In this document: piece after piece, positions 1-8,938 of the stretch | Numbering within the stretch: position 1 is the stretch's first letter | How the letters are laid out: the number at the start of each line of letters is the position of its first letter | NCBI RefSeq assembly: GCF_029544075.1 | Contig: NZ_JAJQJH010000008.1 | Span: 1 to 64,000 of the forward strand | Direction: 5' to 3' | DNA from: Chromohalobacter canadensis | Lineage (GTDB): Bacteria; Pseudomonadota; Gammaproteobacteria; Pseudomonadales; Halomonadaceae | Length of the DNA: 64,000 nucleotides | The notes under the pieces: generated by a model | What the model was told of the DNA's origin: nothing | Databases searched by the model: none | The model's input: the letters and a program-made list of their open reading frames with translations, nothing else | Position numbers and translations under genes: made by a program

Positions 1-96
1 CTTCCACCGCTGGCCACGAAGTCCGTCGCCGGCAGCGGATGCGTACTTTACGGCCCACAGGGGCTGAACGCAAGGGGATGATTTAAAAATAGTCGC

Positions 97-114
97 TTGC
101 CACTTATGTGGCAA
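97..114 (-). terminator. Hairpin overlapping the dld stop codon
   Basis: Seven-base arms TTGCCAC and GTGGCAA flank a TTAT loop, and the TAA stop of dld lies in the loop. On the minus strand the hairpin is followed after six bases by a short T-rich run, so it could end the lactate operon transcript. The remaining leftmost 96 bases hold nothing else I recognise. Confidence 0.4.
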
Positions 115-2959
115 CGTCTTCGACCACACAGGGGCGGCTGACTTCATGGAGCAGATCGAGAATCGAGCGATAGGGAATACCGGCATGCTGGCTCAGCCCC
201 ATCTCACAGGTGCGCGAGTTGGAGTAGCCTACCTCACAGTCACGCACGGCGTCAGCCAGCCCCTGTAGTGCAGCGGCATTCAGCTCAGGAACCATGAAGC
301 CTTTATCGCCGGCAAACCCACAACAGGTGATCTCCGGCGGCACCACGACCTCGTCGGCGCAGTATGCGGCGAGGGCGAGGAACTTATCGCCCAACCCCAT
401 GCACGTACTTGAGCAAGTTATGTGCAATGCGATGCGCGCCTGCTTCGGCGTAATCTCCAGGCGCGGCAACAAGTGATCGTGTGCGAACGCGACGGGTTCT
501 TTTACCGTCAGGCGCGCATCGAGCCGCTCACTCATACGCTGCGCACAAGGACTAGTATCGCATAGTACCGGATAACGCCCATTCTGGGAGGCCAGTAACA
601 ACTCGCGGTTGAGCTCGCGCGCCTTGTGATCTGCCTCGTCGAAATAGCCCCGAGATTGAAACGCCATGCCACAGCAAAGATGCCCAATCATTGCGGGAAT
701 GACGACCTCGTAACCGGCCTTCTCGAGCAACGCCAGGGTCGTGCGCGTCACGGCATCGACCCCATCATCCCCACGCGAGGCGCCGAAGACTCGCGTAGCG
801 CATGCCGGTAGGTAGACGACCTTGTCACGCTTGCCACCGACTGTCTTTCCTGCCCGACGTTCCAGAATGCGTACCGGTGCGGGCGCTGGCAGTGAGGGAA
901 TCCACTGCGGCAGACGCTCACCGCTGAGTCGACGCACGCTCTGCGTCAAGGCGCTCATCATGCCCGTACCCAGCACACCGTGCGTGGTATCCGCGAGGCG
1001 CAACGCACCTCGCCCGATGCGGGTCGTGCCGGAAAAGTGACGCCCAACCAAGCGGGCCGTGCCGCCTCGCTCGACGACCTGCCGGTGCCGCCATCCACGC
1101 ACGAGGTCACCGGTATTGATCCCGACCGGACACTGCGTGGCGCACAGGCCATCGGCCGCACACGTATCGATGCCCTGATATTGATAGGCGTCGCGCAGTG
1201 TCGACAGGCGCGATGCGTCCTCCTGCCCATCGGAGGCTTCGAGCCGCGCCATTTCGCGCTGAATCACGATACGCTGGCGTGGTGTCAGGGTCAGATCCCG
1301 CGACGGACATACCGGCTCGCAGAAGCCGCATTCGATGCACTTATCCACAATGGGGTCGGCGGCAGGCAGTGGCTTGAGGTTGTGGATATGCTGCTCGGGA
1401 TCGCGACTCAACACGACGTCAGGGTTGAGTACATTATCCACGTCGAAGAGCGCCTTGATACGCCACATCAACGCATACGCCTCGGCGCCCCACTCACGCT
1501 CGACATAAGGCGTCATGTTGCGCCCCGTCCCGTGCTCCGCCTTGAGCGAGCCGCCATACTCGTCGGCCACCAGGGTCGCAACGTCCTCCATCAATGCGGC
1601 GTATCGCTGTATCTCGGCCGGCGTCTCGAAGCCCTGGGGAAAGACGAAGTGCAAATTGCCTTCCAGCGCATGCCCGAACAGGATGGCGCCCTCGTAGCCA
1701 TGGCGCCGGAATGCCTCGGTCAACGCCGCCACCCCGGCCTCGAGACATTCGATCGGGAAGGCGACATCCTCGATGATGACCGTGGTTCCCACATCGCGCA
1801 CCGCGCCCACGGCAGGAAACAGTCCCTTGCGCACTTTCCAGTACCGCGCGTACTCCTCGGGATCCCGCGTGAAGCCCAGCGGCTCCAATGTCTTGATGCC
1901 CTCGAGCGCCGCGTGCGTCGCCGACATACGCTGAGCCAGCGTCGCCTCATCCTCGGCACGCACATCGATGAGCAGTGCCGTGGCAGCGGCGGGCAACGTC
2001 TTGAGGCGCCCCAGCATGCCTGGACTCCCCTCAACCGAGCGCAAGGCCGCTCGATCCATCAATTCGACCGCCGACACTGGCGCCGACTTGAGCGCGAGCG
2101 TGGCCCGACACGCCGTCGCCATGTCAGGGAAGAAGGCCAACGCCGCCGTTTTCAAGGGCGCGTCCGGCACGGTGTCGTAGGTGATGGCGCTGATGAAACC
2201 CAGCGTTCCCTCGGAGCCGATCATCAAGTGGGCGAGAATGTCGAAGCCATCCTCGAAATCGACCAGGCTATTGAGCGCGTAGCCGGTGGTGTTCTTGAGC
2301 CGGTACTTGTGACGAATGCGCTTGGCCAGCGGCGCATTCGACCGCGTCTCGCGCCCCAGCGTCTCCAGCGCCTCGAGCAGCTCGCCATGCGAGGCACGGA
2401 ACGACGCCCGACTGTCCGCGTCCGCCGTATCGAGCAGCGTGCCGTCGGCGAGAATGACGCGAATGTCACGCAACGTGCGATAACTGTTCTGCGCCGTGCC
2501 GCAGCACATGCCCGAGGCATTGTTGGCGGCGATCCCTCCGATCATGCAGCTATTGATCGAAGCAGGATCGGGGCCGATCTTGCGCCCGTAAGGGGCCAGC
2601 AACTGGTTGGCGCGGGCCCCGATGATGCCGGGTTGCAGGCGGATCGCCCGTCCCGCGTCGAGGATGCGGTAATCGCGCCACCCCTGGTTCAACTGTATGA
2701 GCACCGAGTCGGTCACCGCCTGCCCGGAAAGCGACGTCCCTGCCGTGCGAAACGTCACCGGCAGGCGTCGACGCCGGCACTCGGCGAGCACGCCCATCAG
2801 CTCTTCTTCGTTGTCGGGACGGACGACCAGTTGCGGGATCAATCGATAGAAGCTGGCATCGGTGCCATAGGCGAGCAATCGCAGCGGGTCGTCGATCAGC
2901 TTGTGCGCGGGCAACCTTTTACGCAGCGCTTCAAGCAGCTCTCTATAGGGCGCTTTCAT
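104..2959 (-). CDS. dld: FAD- and Fe-S-binding D-lactate dehydrogenase
   Basis: The 951-residue protein is a fusion of an FAD-linked oxidase and an iron-sulfur half, as in the quinone-linked D-lactate dehydrogenases of pseudomonads. An FAD-binding PCMH-type domain (about residues 40-265, with the TAGTSLSGQ motif) is followed by an FAD-oxidase C-terminal domain ending near AEHGTGRN. Two ferredoxin-type cysteine clusters follow (CIECGFCEPVCP near 540 and CAADGLCATQCP near 600). Two CCG-type motifs (CCGMAFQSRG and CCGFAGDKGF) sit near the C-terminus. Its start overlaps the HAD gene stop by four bases, so the two are translationally coupled. With lldD it would let the cell use both lactate enantiomers, passing electrons to quinone at the inner membrane. 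A YdiJ-like broader 2-hydroxyacid dehydrogenase is the main alternative. Confidence 0.85.
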   Translation of the reverse strand: MKAPYRELLEALRKRLPAHKLIDDPLRLLAYGTDASFYRLIPQLVVRPDNEEELMGVLAECRRRRLPVTFRTAGTSLSGQAVTDSVLIQLNQGWRDYRILDAGRAIRLQPGIIGARANQLLAPYGRKIGPDPASINSCMIGGIAANNASGMCCGTAQNSYRTLRDIRVILADGTLLDTADADSRASFRASHGELLEALETLGRETRSNAPLAKRIRHKYRLKNTTGYALNSLVDFEDGFDILAHLMIGSEGTLGFISAITYDTVPDAPLKTAALAFFPDMATACRATLALKSAPVSAVELMDRAALRSVEGSPGMLGRLKTLPAAATALLIDVRAEDEATLAQRMSATHAALEGIKTLEPLGFTRDPEEYARYWKVRKGLFPAVGAVRDVGTTVIIEDVAFPIECLEAGVAALTEAFRRHGYEGAILFGHALEGNLHFVFPQGFETPAEIQRYAALMEDVATLVADEYGGSLKAEHGTGRNMTPYVEREWGAEAYALMWRIKALFDVDNVLNPDVVLSRDPEQHIHNLKPLPAADPIVDKCIECGFCEPVCPSRDLTLTPRQRIVIQREMARLEASDGQEDASRLSTLRDAYQYQGIDTCAADGLCATQCPVGINTGDLVRGWRHRQVVERGGTARLVGRHFSGTTRIGRGALRLADTTHGVLGTGMMSALTQSVRRLSGERLPQWIPSLPAPAPVRILERRAGKTVGGKRDKVVYLPACATRVFGASRGDDGVDAVTRTTLALLEKAGYEVVIPAMIGHLCCGMAFQSRGYFDEADHKARELNRELLLASQNGRYPVLCDTSPCAQRMSERLDARLTVKEPVAFAHDHLLPRLEITPKQARIALHITCSSTCMGLGDKFLALAAYCADEVVVPPEITCCGFAGDKGFMVPELNAAALQGLADAVRDCEVGYSNSRTCEMGLSQHAGIPYRSILDLLHEVSRPCVVEDVAT

Positions 2960-3591
2960 CGTGGATTCCGATTATCAGCCGGCGGGCGCAGTGCTTCGAA
3001 CTCGGCGAGGGCATTCCGAAGTTCGTCCAGGCCACGCACCTGGGTCGCCGTCATGCCCAAATCACGGGCAGCATCGACGCACTCGGGGTTGTCGTCGAAG
3101 AAACGTACCTGGCCGGGCACCACGTCGAGCGCGCGACAGACGAACTCGAAGGCCTCGGGGTCAGGCTTACGCGCGCCGATCTCATGCGAGGCAAAAGCTT
3201 TCTCGAAGGGCAAATCAATACGATAGTCATCGACTAGCCGCCGCCAGTGAACGGGGTTGGTGTTGCTGAGTATAGCGCGACGATAGGCGGGACGGATGCG
3301 CTCGACCAATGCCATCGCGCCCGCATAGGGTCCCCGCATCCAGTCGTCGAACACCGCCAGGAATGCCGTTGGCGACATGTCCAACTCGAGTGCCTCAAGC
3401 GCCGCCCGGGCAAAGCGTGTGCCATCGTCCCCACCAGTTTCGAACGGCGTGATCGCTTCGAAGCCCATCCAGAAGCGCCGCGCCTGCTCGGCATCGAAAC
3501 GCCCCTGAGTCAGCTCGACTAGCCCGGATGTGCCACGCCAGTCGACCAACACCCCGCCAGCGTCGAACAGCAATACCGTCTCGTCAGCCAT
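2956..3591 (-). CDS. HAD-superfamily phosphatase in the lactate operon
   Basis: The 211-residue protein is a HAD subfamily IA hydrolase of the YihX-like type. Motif I reads LLFDAGGVLVDW (Asp10), with Gly in place of the usual second Asp. Motif II is ILSNTN, the conserved Lys lies in ARKPDPEAFEF, and motif IV is FFDDNPECV. The start chosen follows AGGGGAAG; an in-frame ATG 18 bases upstream has a poorer ribosome site. It sits between lldD and dld in one orientation and overlaps dld, which suggests co-expression with lactate oxidation. The substrate is unknown; a phosphorylated by-product (for example phospholactate or phosphoglycolate) is speculation. Confidence 0.75.
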   Translation of the reverse strand: MADETVLLFDAGGVLVDWRGTSGLVELTQGRFDAEQARRFWMGFEAITPFETGGDDGTRFARAALEALELDMSPTAFLAVFDDWMRGPYAGAMALVERIRPAYRRAILSNTNPVHWRRLVDDYRIDLPFEKAFASHEIGARKPDPEAFEFVCRALDVVPGQVRFFDDNPECVDAARDLGMTATQVRGLDELRNALAEFEALRPPADNRNPR

Positions 3592-3669
3592 CGACTTCCC
3601 CTCGTTCATGTCTCAACACCCTAAGCATGACCCACATCCCGTTCACGACAAACATGAAAGGCGCATCGA

Positions 3670-4851
3670 TCATTCCAATAGCGGCGAAAGCGTGCGCTCG
3701 ATCGACGCCGACGCCTGGCCCGGCACCAATGAGTCCGGCCCGAGCTCGGCGATGGAGCGCGCACCGGTGAGCGTCATCGCGACACGCATCTCCTTCTCGA
3801 ACAGCTCGAGCAGGTGGGCAACGCCCGCCTCGCCGGCGGTGGCCAGCGCATAGATATAGGCACGCCCCAACAATACAGTATCAGCCCCCATGGCGATCAT
3901 CCGCACGACATCGAGCCCATTGCGCACGCCGGAATCGGCCAGGATGGCCAGGTCGCCCTTGACCGCATCGGCGATGGCCGGCAGGGCACGCGCTGTGGAG
4001 GGCACACCGTCGAGCTGACGACCGCCGTGATTGGACACGACGATGCCATCCGCGCCGAAGCGCACCGCATCACGGGCATCCTCGGGATCGAGAATGCCCT
4101 TGATGATCATCGGCCCGTCCCAGAACTCGCGAATCCACTCCAGGTCCTTCCAGGAGATAGCGGGGTCGAAATTGTTACCGAGCCAGGCGATATAGTCCTC
4201 GAGCCCCGTCGGTTGTCCGCGATAGTCCGAGACGTTACCCAAATCATGAGGGCGGCCATGAAGGCCCACGTCCCAGGCCCAGGAAGGATGCGTCACGGCC
4301 TGGAGCATGCGCCGAGCCGCCGCATGCTTACCGCTCATGCCGGAATGCGCATCGCGATAGCGCGCCCCCGGCACGGGCATGTCGACCGTGAAGACCAGCG
4401 TCTTGACACCGGCGGCCTTGGCGCGCTCCAGCACATGCTTCATGAAGCCCCTGTCCTTCAACACATAGAGCTGGAACCAGAGAGGGCGATCGATGGCCGA
4501 GGCCACCTCGTCGATGGGGCAGACCGATACCGTCGACAGCGTGAACGGGATGCCTTTCCCGGCTGCTGAGCGCGCTGCCTGTACCTCGCCGCGTCGGGCG
4601 TACATCCCGGCCAGCCCCACGGGGGCAAGGGCAACTGGCATGGCGAGGGATTCGCCGAACAGTTCGGTCTCCAGGGACAAGCTGGACATGTCCTTCAGCA
4701 CGCGCTGACGCAACGCGATACCGGCAAGATCCTCGACATTGCGTCGCAGCGTACGCTCGGTGTAGGCGCCCCCGTCGGCATAGTGAAATAGAAAGGGCGG
4801 AATACGTCGCTTGGCGGCTTGGCGGTAGTCCGTAGAGGCTGAAATGATCAT
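3670..4851 (-). CDS. lldD: L-lactate dehydrogenase (FMN, quinone-linked)
   Basis: The 393-residue protein closely matches my recollection of E. coli LldD from its first residues ([16 protein letters not shown]) through the FMN-binding barrel. The catalytic His lies in [10 protein letters not shown] near residue 275, and the phosphate-binding tail runs through [14 protein letters not shown] and [10 protein letters not shown]. It oxidises L-lactate to pyruvate at the inner membrane and passes electrons to ubiquinone. It is the first gene of a minus-strand operon with the HAD gene 78 bases downstream and then dld. Its promoter region faces the divergent regulator lldR and contains LldR-like operators. 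No lactate permease gene is inside the window. Confidence 0.97.
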   Translation of the reverse strand: MIISASTDYRQAAKRRIPPFLFHYADGGAYTERTLRRNVEDLAGIALRQRVLKDMSSLSLETELFGESLAMPVALAPVGLAGMYARRGEVQAARSAAGKGIPFTLSTVSVCPIDEVASAIDRPLWFQLYVLKDRGFMKHVLERAKAAGVKTLVFTVDMPVPGARYRDAHSGMSGKHAAARRMLQAVTHPSWAWDVGLHGRPHDLGNVSDYRGQPTGLEDYIAWLGNNFDPAISWKDLEWIREFWDGPMIIKGILDPEDARDAVRFGADGIVVSNHGGRQLDGVPSTARALPAIADAVKGDLAILADSGVRNGLDVVRMIAMGADTVLLGRAYIYALATAGEAGVAHLLELFEKEMRVAMTLTGARSIAELGPDSLVPGQASASIERTLSPLLE

Positions 4852-5240
4852 GACGAACCCTGTGCAAGTGATGCGCTATCGTTGAATGGCCCTTGAAGAG
4901 TCGTGCCGAGCGCTTGGAGAGTGGTGGTAACAGAGTGATTAAGACATAAAGTGGTCAAGACATAGGCGGACGAAGAGATGGAAGCGGCACCTCACCACCT
5001 TTCTTTATTGGTTTTACCAATTTACAAAAAGAGATGGATATAACTCTATGAGCGTGTACTGAAGAGTGTCAATAAAGAACCCATTTATGGCACAAAAATG
5101 GGCTTAAACTTTAGTCAAGACCGTAGTGTCAGGCCCTATACGAAGGCTGGAGTAGCGCGGGAAGATTGCGTAAAATTGGTAATACCATTTACTGGTTGGT
5201 TTTACACCTGTCATCAACCACCGAGTAACGAGCGACACTC
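4852..5240. promoter_or_regulatory. Divergent lldD/lldR control region with LldR-like operators
   Basis: This 389-base gene-free stretch is AT-richer than its surroundings. It contains TTGGT-TTT-ACCAA (5008-5020) and TTGGT-AAT-ACCAT (5176-5188), followed by a third partial copy TTGGT-TTT-ACACC (5196-5208). FadR-subfamily GntR regulators such as LldR are known to bind TNGTNNNACNA cores. The first copy is placed to act on lldD, and the pair near 5176-5208 lies just ahead of lldR, so autoregulation and possible looping are likely. The match to the consensus is seen directly; control is inferred. Confidence 0.7.
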
Positions 5241-6017
5241 ATGGCCCCACAACACCTCAGACAACCGCGTCTTGCCGACGTAATCACCGAGCGACTCGAG
5301 GCCATGCTGCTCGAAGGCAGCCTCAAGCCGGGGGAGAAGCTACCCCCCGAGCGGGAACTGGCCGAGCATTTCGGTGTGTCGCGCCCTTCTCTGCGCGAGG
5401 CCATCCAGAAGTTAGCCGCACGCGGCCTGCTCACCAGCCGCCAGGGCGGCGGCACCTTTGTCTCCGAACAACTCAACAATAGCTATAGCGATCCGCTCCT
5501 GGAAATGCTGACGCGGCACGGTGAGTTCAATCTCGACCTGCTCGAATTCCGCGACGCCATGGAAGGCATATCAGCCTATTACGCCGCCCTGCGTGCCACA
5601 GCCGACGATAAGGCCATGCTGCAAACGCGCTTCGAGGCGCTCGAAGCCAGTTACCGACACCCCGACCGAAGCAGCGACCCCATGCGCGAGGCACGTGCCG
5701 ACGCGGCCTTTCATCTGGCCATCGCCGAGGCAGGACACAACGTCCTGCTGCTGCACACCATGCGTGGGTTGTTCCACCTGCTGGAAAAGAGCATCGTCGC
5801 CAACTTGGCCCACCTGTTCGAAAAACCTGATTCTCGCGATCGTCTCATGGATCAACACCGTGCATTGTTCGAGAGCATCGTCGCCGGCAACGCCGACGAA
5901 GCACGGGCACGTGCCCACGAACACCTGGCCTTCGTCGAGAAGGGGCTGCTTGAGCTAGAGCGCGCCGAGACACGCGCTCAGCGCGCGCAACGCCGTTCCC
6001 AAGGGTTGCCCGAGTAG
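5241..6017 (+). CDS. lldR: GntR/FadR-family lactate regulator
   Basis: The 258-residue regulator has an N-terminal winged helix of the GntR type (about residues 10-75, with GEKLPPERELAEHFGVSRPS followed by LREAIQKLAARGLL). An all-helical FCD ligand-binding domain follows (about residues 95-235, with DAAFHLAIAEAGHN and the metal-site style HRALFESIVAGNADEA). It is transcribed divergently from lldD and has FadR-type operators just upstream, so it most likely senses lactate and represses or anti-represses the lldD operon and itself. PdhR-like control by pyruvate is a weaker alternative because no pyruvate dehydrogenase genes are nearby. Confidence 0.88.
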   Translation: MAPQHLRQPRLADVITERLEAMLLEGSLKPGEKLPPERELAEHFGVSRPSLREAIQKLAARGLLTSRQGGGTFVSEQLNNSYSDPLLEMLTRHGEFNLDLLEFRDAMEGISAYYAALRATADDKAMLQTRFEALEASYRHPDRSSDPMREARADAAFHLAIAEAGHNVLLLHTMRGLFHLLEKSIVANLAHLFEKPDSRDRLMDQHRALFESIVAGNADEARARAHEHLAFVEKGLLELERAETRAQRAQRRSQGLPE

Positions 6018-6050
6018 TCTACTCGACGCTGCCTCGTCAGGCGCACCAGG

Positions 6051-6722
6051 TCACAACCATGACGCCACGCCCCGATTCACCAGCGCCAGCAACGTGGGCC
6101 AGGGCGGTAGCCACGGCGCCAGGGCAATACCCAACAACAGCCACAGCACGGCGTTGCCAGGCTCTCGGTAATCGAAGAGCTTGAAGGCGGTACCGAAGGA
6201 ACGCTTGAGCCGCGAGCCGACCAGATCAACGCTGTACAGCTCGTCGAGCAAGAGATGGACCAGCGCCCCCCCACTTAGCGCCAGGCCTTGGGCCCAGGCC
6301 ATCGGTGCAGGCTGGGCCAGTAAGTGGAAGCTCATCGCAGCTGTGCCCATGCCGCACAACAGACTCGCAAGCAACGAGTGCCAGATACCGCGATGCACGG
6401 TGAAGCGCTTGAAGATCGCGCCGGCCAGGTAACGCACGCCGAGATACAAACCGCCACATGCCAGGACCAATGGACCCGGCGCAAGGCGCGATTGCAGCCA
6501 TAGCGCGCCGGCAATCACTGCCAGGACGGCCAGCAGGGTGAAAATCAAACGAATGGCGTGCGAATGATCGGAGTCGATATCGGGCAGGATGCCGCCAAAC
6601 GCCGTCAATATCGCCAGAGGCCAGCCCTCGTTGAAGCTCCATAGGCTTGCCTGCCAGCCAGCATAGGCGGCCAACGCGCCACCGCCCAAGGCAACGCCGA
6701 AATGTGTGCGAAAGTTGGCCAT
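6051..6722 (-). CDS. YdjM-like membrane-bound metal-dependent hydrolase
   Basis: The 223-residue protein is mostly hydrophobic with about five predicted membrane segments. It carries the conserved HFGVALGGG start, the acidic/His motif GGILPDIDSDHSHAIR (about residues 43-58), the HRGIWHSLLAS motif (about 110-120), and LVHLLLDELYSVDLVGSRLKRSFGTA. These are hallmarks of the LexA-regulated YdjM/DUF457 family of predicted inner-membrane metal-dependent hydrolases. The enzymatic reaction is not established for the family. It is convergent with lldR with 33 bases between the two stops and appears monocistronic. Confidence 0.8.
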   Translation of the reverse strand: MANFRTHFGVALGGGALAAYAGWQASLWSFNEGWPLAILTAFGGILPDIDSDHSHAIRLIFTLLAVLAVIAGALWLQSRLAPGPLVLACGGLYLGVRYLAGAIFKRFTVHRGIWHSLLASLLCGMGTAAMSFHLLAQPAPMAWAQGLALSGGALVHLLLDELYSVDLVGSRLKRSFGTAFKLFDYREPGNAVLWLLLGIALAPWLPPWPTLLALVNRGVASWL

Positions 6723-6849
6723 GGCCCGCCCGGGACGCCCTCGACAATACTGGATGAAAAACCAGATTATGGGGCTTCATGACGAGACAAAACAATGCGT
6801 TAAGCAAGAAAATACCGCCTCGGGGGGCCTGGCACATGCGGACGCGTCG

Positions 6850-7389
6850 TTATACGGGTGGCTGGGCCAGGTACTCGTCCTTGAGTTTTACGTAATTCCC
6901 CGCCGTATAGGTGAAGAACGCGCGCTCGGCCTCCTTGAGCGCCCTGAGCGGCTTCGCGGGATTGCCCGCATAGACCTGCCCGCTTTCCAGGCGCTTGCCC
7001 GGCGTTACCACCGCCCCGGCAGCGATGATCACCTCGTCCTCGACGATCACGCCATCCATGACCGTAGCGCCCATTCCCACCAGCACACGGCTGCCAATGG
7101 TACATCCGTGCAGCAGTGCCTTGTGACCCACCGTCACGTCATCGCCGAGCGTTAGTGGATGGCCGTCGGGGTTGTAATCGCTGGCATGGGTAATGTGCAA
7201 CACACTGCCATCCTGAATGCTGCAACGCGCACCGATACGGATGCGATGCATATCGCCACGAATCACGGTCATCGGCCATACCGAGCAATCGTCACCCAAG
7301 GTGACATCACCCAGCACGACACATGCCGGATCGATATAGACCCGCGCGCCCAGGCGCGGCGTCGTCCCTTTGAACGTCCGCAATGTCAT
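6850..7389 (-). CDS. Gamma-carbonic anhydrase-like hexapeptide protein (YrdA family)
   Basis: The 179-residue protein is a left-handed beta-helix of hexapeptide repeats. Zn-ligand histidines in LHITHASDYN and VGHKALLHGC are spaced as in gamma-carbonic anhydrase and YrdA/PaaY proteins. I chose the start MTLRTFKG because AAGGAGAG lies just upstream; a longer reading adds 14 residues without a ribosome site. The likely role is metal-dependent hydration of CO2 or a related acyl/thioester substrate in the cytoplasm, but YrdA-type proteins often show little carbonic anhydrase activity, so the reaction is unproven. It lies 54 bases after the NSS transporter on the same strand. Confidence 0.88.
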   Translation of the reverse strand: MTLRTFKGTTPRLGARVYIDPACVVLGDVTLGDDCSVWPMTVIRGDMHRIRIGARCSIQDGSVLHITHASDYNPDGHPLTLGDDVTVGHKALLHGCTIGSRVLVGMGATVMDGVIVEDEVIIAAGAVVTPGKRLESGQVYAGNPAKPLRALKEAERAFFTYTAGNYVKLKDEYLAQPPV

Positions 7390-7443
7390 CCACTCTCTCC
7401 TTATTCCATGCATGGTGGTGAGGCAGTTCACGATGGACGGGCA

Positions 7444-8784
7444 TCACCATAGCGCCGACAACAGCACGATGACGACCAGCGGGATCGACACATAGCGTAC
7501 CAGCCCACGCCATAGCCGGAACCCACCGGGGCCCGCGTCCAGCGACCGCATGGCCGTGTTCGCCGGCATGATCCAGGCGGCGAAGATGGCGATCAACAAT
7601 CCGCCGATGGGCAGAAAGAACTCCAGCGGCACGGTGGTCACCAACTCGAAGAAATTCATGCCTGCCAGCCATTTCACCTCCGACAGACTCGAGAACGAGA
7701 ACACCGACAGCAAGCCGACCAACCACACCGATGAGCCGATCAGCGCCGCCGCCTTGCCGCGTTTGAGACCGGCATCGGTCAAGATCGCCACTAACGGCTC
7801 GGCCAAGTTGATCGACGAAGTCCATGTCGCCAGCAGCAGCAACAGGAAGAAAACACCCAGCCATAACGGCCCGCCCGGTAGGTCAGAAAAGGCTATGGGC
7901 AGGGTCACGAACATCAGCCCGGGCCCCTCAGCGGGGTCCATCCCCTGCGAGAACACCACCGAGAAGATAGCGATGCCCGCCAGCAGCGCCACAGCGACAT
8001 CCAGCACCGCCACCGCCGCCACGGCACGCGGTAGACTCTGATGATCGGGCATGTAGGCACCATAGGCCATCAGCGCGCAGGCGCCTACCGCCAGGGTAAA
8101 GAAGGCGTGTCCCATGGCATTGAGCACCACGCTCAAGGTGATGGCCTCAAGATCGGGCGTGAATAGCCACGCCATCGCGGTGCCGAAACCGTCGGTGGTC
8201 ACAGCGTAACCGACCAGCACCACCAGCAGGATGTAGAGTAGCGGCATCAACAGGTTATTGAGCCGTTCCAGGCCGCCTGAAATACCCGCCGCGACCACCG
8301 ACATGGTCAGCAACATGAACAACGTATGGTTAAACGTCATGCGTAACGGATCGGCGAGGAAGGCATCGAAACTGGCGCCGATCTCATCCGGCGTACGACC
8401 GCTGAAATTACCGTTGACCGACTCGATCAAATATTCGATCGACCATCCCGAGACCACCGAATAGAACGACAGGATGAAGAACACCGTCAACGCCCCGAAT
8501 AGCCCCAGCCAGCGCCAATGTGGCGATACCCCCGCCTGGCGCGCCAGATGTGCCAGGGCATGCATAGGCCCGCGGCGTCCGGCACGACCCACGAGGATCT
8601 CGGCCATCATGATCGGTAGCCCCAGGATCAGCACGAACACCACATACAGCAGCAGGAATACCGCCCCGCCGTTTTCGCCCGTCATGTAGGGAAAACGCCA
8701 GATATTACCCAGGCCCACGGCCGCCCCGGTCACCGCGAGAATGAAGGCTCGTCGCGACCCCCAGCGTTCCAGCGTTTCACTCAT
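7444..8784 (-). CDS. Sodium-dependent transporter, NSS/SNF family
   Basis: The 446-residue protein begins with the family signature WGSRRAFILAVTGAAVGLGN followed by IWRFPY, which forms the Na+ and substrate site in LeuT-type transporters. About eleven hydrophobic segments follow. The start MSETLERW is supported by GAAGGG eleven bases upstream; the longer reading is rejected. Bacterial members with this length and about eleven spans (MhsT/TnaT type) import amino acids with Na+. The substrate here cannot be read from sequence. In a halophile such a carrier could import hydrophobic amino acids or other osmotically useful amines. It may be co-transcribed with the downstream YrdA-like gene. Confidence 0.9.
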   Translation of the reverse strand: MSETLERWGSRRAFILAVTGAAVGLGNIWRFPYMTGENGGAVFLLLYVVFVLILGLPIMMAEILVGRAGRRGPMHALAHLARQAGVSPHWRWLGLFGALTVFFILSFYSVVSGWSIEYLIESVNGNFSGRTPDEIGASFDAFLADPLRMTFNHTLFMLLTMSVVAAGISGGLERLNNLLMPLLYILLVVLVGYAVTTDGFGTAMAWLFTPDLEAITLSVVLNAMGHAFFTLAVGACALMAYGAYMPDHQSLPRAVAAVAVLDVAVALLAGIAIFSVVFSQGMDPAEGPGLMFVTLPIAFSDLPGGPLWLGVFFLLLLLATWTSSINLAEPLVAILTDAGLKRGKAAALIGSSVWLVGLLSVFSFSSLSEVKWLAGMNFFELVTTVPLEFFLPIGGLLIAIFAAWIMPANTAMRSLDAGPGGFRLWRGLVRYVSIPLVVIVLLSALW

Positions 8785-8938
8785 GGCGTTGTACCCTTCA
8801 TTACGACCTGGCGCCCCACACGGCGCCGAAAGCGCCAAGCCTAGCAGGCGCGCGGTTGGCGGCCAATCACACCGACATTGAAAGCAGCCGGGCCCACCCC
8901 CACCTATGCTTCATTCACACGTTCATATCGAGGTGCCC

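Noticed and set aside
980-3226. 748-residue plus-strand ORF
   Set aside because: It is antisense to dld and the HAD gene, rich in Arg/Gln/His, lacks any domain, and mirrors codon bias of the real genes in GC-rich DNA.
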